Shown here: positions 62,243 to 64,000 of the stretch, one piece after another
Numbering within the stretch: the first letter of the stretch is position 1
Layout of the letters: every line of letters begins with the position of its first letter
Source of the DNA: Corynebacterium resistens DSM 45100
GTDB lineage: Bacteria; Actinomycetota; Actinomycetes; Mycobacteriales; Mycobacteriaceae
DNA length: 64,000 nt
Assembly: GCF_000177535.2 (NCBI RefSeq)
Contig: NC_015673.1
Span: 310,001-374,000, forward strand
Direction: 5' to 3'
Notes under the pieces: generated by a model
The model's database searches: none
Told to the model about the DNA's origin: nothing
Seen by the model: the letters and a program-made list of their open reading frames with translations, nothing else
Position numbers and translations under genes: made by a program

Positions 62243-64000
62243 ATGAATAGAAGTATGTGGCGCCTTTCGGTGCGTAGTGTTCTGGCGAACAAAGTTCGCT
62301 TCTTGTTGACAATTCTTTCGGTCGTTTTGGGCACCGGATTTATTGCCGGATCGTTTATGTTTACGGACGCACTACAGCGTTCATTCGACGGAATCGTATC
62401 CAATAGTTACAGCAGCGTAGACGTTGCCGTGCAGTCTAAGCCTGGCGAGCCGCTGAAGGTCTCCGACAAAGTTGGAGACAAACTTCGAAAGGAACCAGGC
62501 GTCGAGAAAGTAAATGTCGCCGATGCCGTTAATGCGTTGCTAGCGAACAAGGACGACGAGGTCATCAAAACCGGCGGGGCCCCCTCCGTGGTGAGTGCCT
62601 ACTATTCGAATGACGAGGTCGTCGGCCCTGCTATTGATCTCGTTGAAGGAAGTGCCCCCAAGGGCAATAAGCAGGTAGTCCTTAATAAAACCGCCGCCGA
62701 TAAATACGGTGTTCACGCTGGCGATAAGATGACGGTGTTCACACAAGACGGTAAGCGAATGCCGGTGACGGTTAGTGGCATTTACACCGTGGACATGGAA
62801 GTTGGCGGATATGCCGGCGCATTCATGGATGAAACGGCATTCCTGAACACTTTTAGCAGTGGCCAGCTTAAAGACGGTTATTTCGTGAAGGCAAACCCCG
62901 GCACGAACGTCGCGGAACTCAAGGAAACCCTAGCTAAGAAATACCCCAACGCCAAGGTTGAGGAAGGCAAAGTTATTGCCGAACAAGAATCCAAGGAAAT
63001 TAAAGAGGGGTTGAAGTTCGTCAACTATTTCCTTGTGGCATTCGGGCTTGTAGCGCTACTTGTGGGCACATTCATCATTGCCAATACATTCTCAATGATT
63101 GTTGCCCAAAGAATGCGGGAATTCGCGCTACTTCGCTCTCTTGGAATGTCACAGGGGCAACTCACTGTCTCAGTGATTTTCGAATCCATCATTGTGGGCA
63201 TCGTCGGTTCACTTCTTGGCGTCCTAGCTGGCGTAGGCATCGTTAAAGCGATCTACGCAATCATGGACGCAGTCGGCTTCGGTCTGCCAACTTCGGGATT
63301 AACTTTGACGCCACAAGCCGTGCTCATCCCACTCGTCCTAGGACTCTTGGTTACAGTGGCGAGCGCTTGGGCGCCGGCCCGCCGCGCGGGCCGCGTGCAC
63401 CCTGTGGAAGCTATGCGCTCCGGAGATCAGTCCTCCTCGAGCTCGCTGAAGACGCGCACAGTGGTTGGCACCACCATGTTTCTTTTGGGTGCGGCCGGTG
63501 CAGCATTCTCCGCTTTCGCATGGGCGGATGCCGAAACCAAGCCCCGTGCAATAGTGATAGGTGTTGGCGCCCTGTTGATTATCATCGGCACATTCATGGT
63601 GTCTCCAGCGCTTTCTCGCATCATCGTTCCTGGTCTGGGCCGGTTGATTGGTGCACCATTTGGCGCAGTCGGGAAACTCGCCGCCACCAACTCGCAACGT
63701 AATCCGCGGCGTACAGCCGCGACCGCTTTTGCTTTGACACTGGGTGTGGCACTGGTGGCTTCGTTCGGAATGCTCGGCGCGTCCATGAAAGCATCGATTA
63801 GCGGAGTGCTAGAAAGCAGTATCAGCGCTAACTATGTGGTTGCCGGTGATTCTCAAGGCGCCTTCACCGTCACCGAACCTGCTCTACGTGATATTCACAA
63901 GACTGAGGGAGTCGGCCAAGCCACCGCTTTGCGTGGTACCCCACTAAAGCCTCTGGACCAGAAAAGCAGGGGAGGCGGCTCGGTACTTTCCGTTGAGGGT
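62243..64000 (+). CDS. FtsX-like ABC permease, 3'-truncated by the window edge
   Basis: 586 codons are visible from the ATG at 62243 and the frame is open at the end. One membrane helix (about 18-40) is followed by an extracytoplasmic MacB-type domain (about 45-255), then three helices of the first FtsX domain (VNYFLVAFGLVALLVGTFIIANTFSMIVAQRMREFALLRSLGMS is its classic start), then further helices and the start of a second unit (TNSQRNPRRTAATAFALTLGVALVASF). It is the long permease with two FtsX units, partner of the ATPase just upstream. The exported substrate is unknown. Confidence 0.9.
   Translation, partial: MNRSMWRLSVRSVLANKVRFLLTILSVVLGTGFIAGSFMFTDALQRSFDGIVSNSYSSVDVAVQSKPGEPLKVSDKVGDKLRKEPGVEKVNVADAVNALLANKDDEVIKTGGAPSVVSAYYSNDEVVGPAIDLVEGSAPKGNKQVVLNKTAADKYGVHAGDKMTVFTQDGKRMPVTVSGIYTVDMEVGGYAGAFMDETAFLNTFSSGQLKDGYFVKANPGTNVAELKETLAKKYPNAKVEEGKVIAEQESKEIKEGLKFVNYFLVAFGLVALLVGTFIIANTFSMIVAQRMREFALLRSLGMSQGQLTVSVIFESIIVGIVGSLLGVLAGVGIVKAIYAIMDAVGFGLPTSGLTLTPQAVLIPLVLGLLVTVASAWAPARRAGRVHPVEAMRSGDQSSSSSLKTRTVVGTTMFLLGAAGAAFSAFAWADAETKPRAIVIGVGALLIIIGTFMVSPALSRIIVPGLGRLIGAPFGAVGKLAATNSQRNPRRTAATAFALTLGVALVASFGMLGASMKASISGVLESSISANYVVAGDSQGAFTVTEPALRDIHKTEGVGQATALRGTPLKPLDQKSRGGGSVLSVEG

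Overview
The window looks like a chromosomal segment of a Corynebacterium (Actinobacteria). Evidence: the gene set and order purA, fba, pyrE, ald, clpB, hspR-dnaJ matches what I recall of the C. glutamicum chromosome. There is a cysI-cysX pair divergent from fpr2, McbR-type operators (TAGAC-N6-GTCTA), GlxR-type operators (TGTGA-N6-TCACA), HAIR elements for HspR, a LysI-type permease, and several probably leaderless genes. I cannot name the species. By eye most of the window is moderately GC-rich. Roughly the first 3.2 kb is clearly AT-richer, and so, more mildly, is the last 2.5 kb.

Layout. 1-3.2 kb: the end of an unrecognised gene, a class A beta-lactamase-like serine hydrolase and a penicillin-binding lipoprotein. 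3.2-5.4 kb: a decayed mosaic of an ABC exporter membrane domain, a piece of an XPB-type helicase with an in-frame stop, and the tail of a helicase-associated protein. 5.5-9.1 kb: sulfite reductase (cysI, cysX) and its divergent ferredoxin/NADP reductase (fpr2), with three McbR-like sites between them. 9.1-12.6 kb: a GNAT protein, trhO, purT and a Tat-exported Rieske protein. 12.6-18.9 kb: a four-gene ECF-type transporter operon divergent from metE, whose promoter carries a McbR-like site and whose leader is strongly structured. 19-32 kb: YibE/F protein, nucleoside hydrolase, GNAT, purA, FUSC protein, EEP phosphatase, DUF3151, fba, GH76, DUF1707, SpoU methylase and pyrE. 32-40 kb: DsbA-like thiol protein, a membrane-anchored unknown, and the glycine cleavage genes gcvH, gcvT and gcvP with a tandem glycine riboswitch. 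40-49.6 kb: SDR, EIIA-like domain protein, a rhodanese lacking its cysteine, ald, clpB with two HAIR sites, and an acyl-CoA dehydrogenase with a perfect GlxR site. 49.6-57 kb: nitrilase-family amidase, a small helical protein paired with a DUF1023 hydrolase, lysI, an ABC-transporter remnant, and hspR-dnaJ (without grpE-dnaK next to it). 58-64 kb: a DUF222/HNH protein with an N-terminal repeat, a dead IS3-family element, and an ABC transporter of the MacB/FtsX type running off the end.

Sulfur and methionine genes form one theme: cysI-cysX, fpr2, metE and probably the ECF transporter beside metE share McbR-like operators. Stress genes form another: the HspR encoded at 55 kb should act on the HAIR sites of clpB and of its own dnaJ-hspR operon.

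The most unusual signal is a dispersed motif, a pyrimidine run (TTCTT) followed after a few bases by YCGACGCCRCC. It recurs on both strands about 20 times, between genes, in linker-coding DNA and at two gene-decay junctions. I do not recognise it. A perfect inverted pair of DnaA boxes at 51.1 kb, next to one copy, is the second striking feature.
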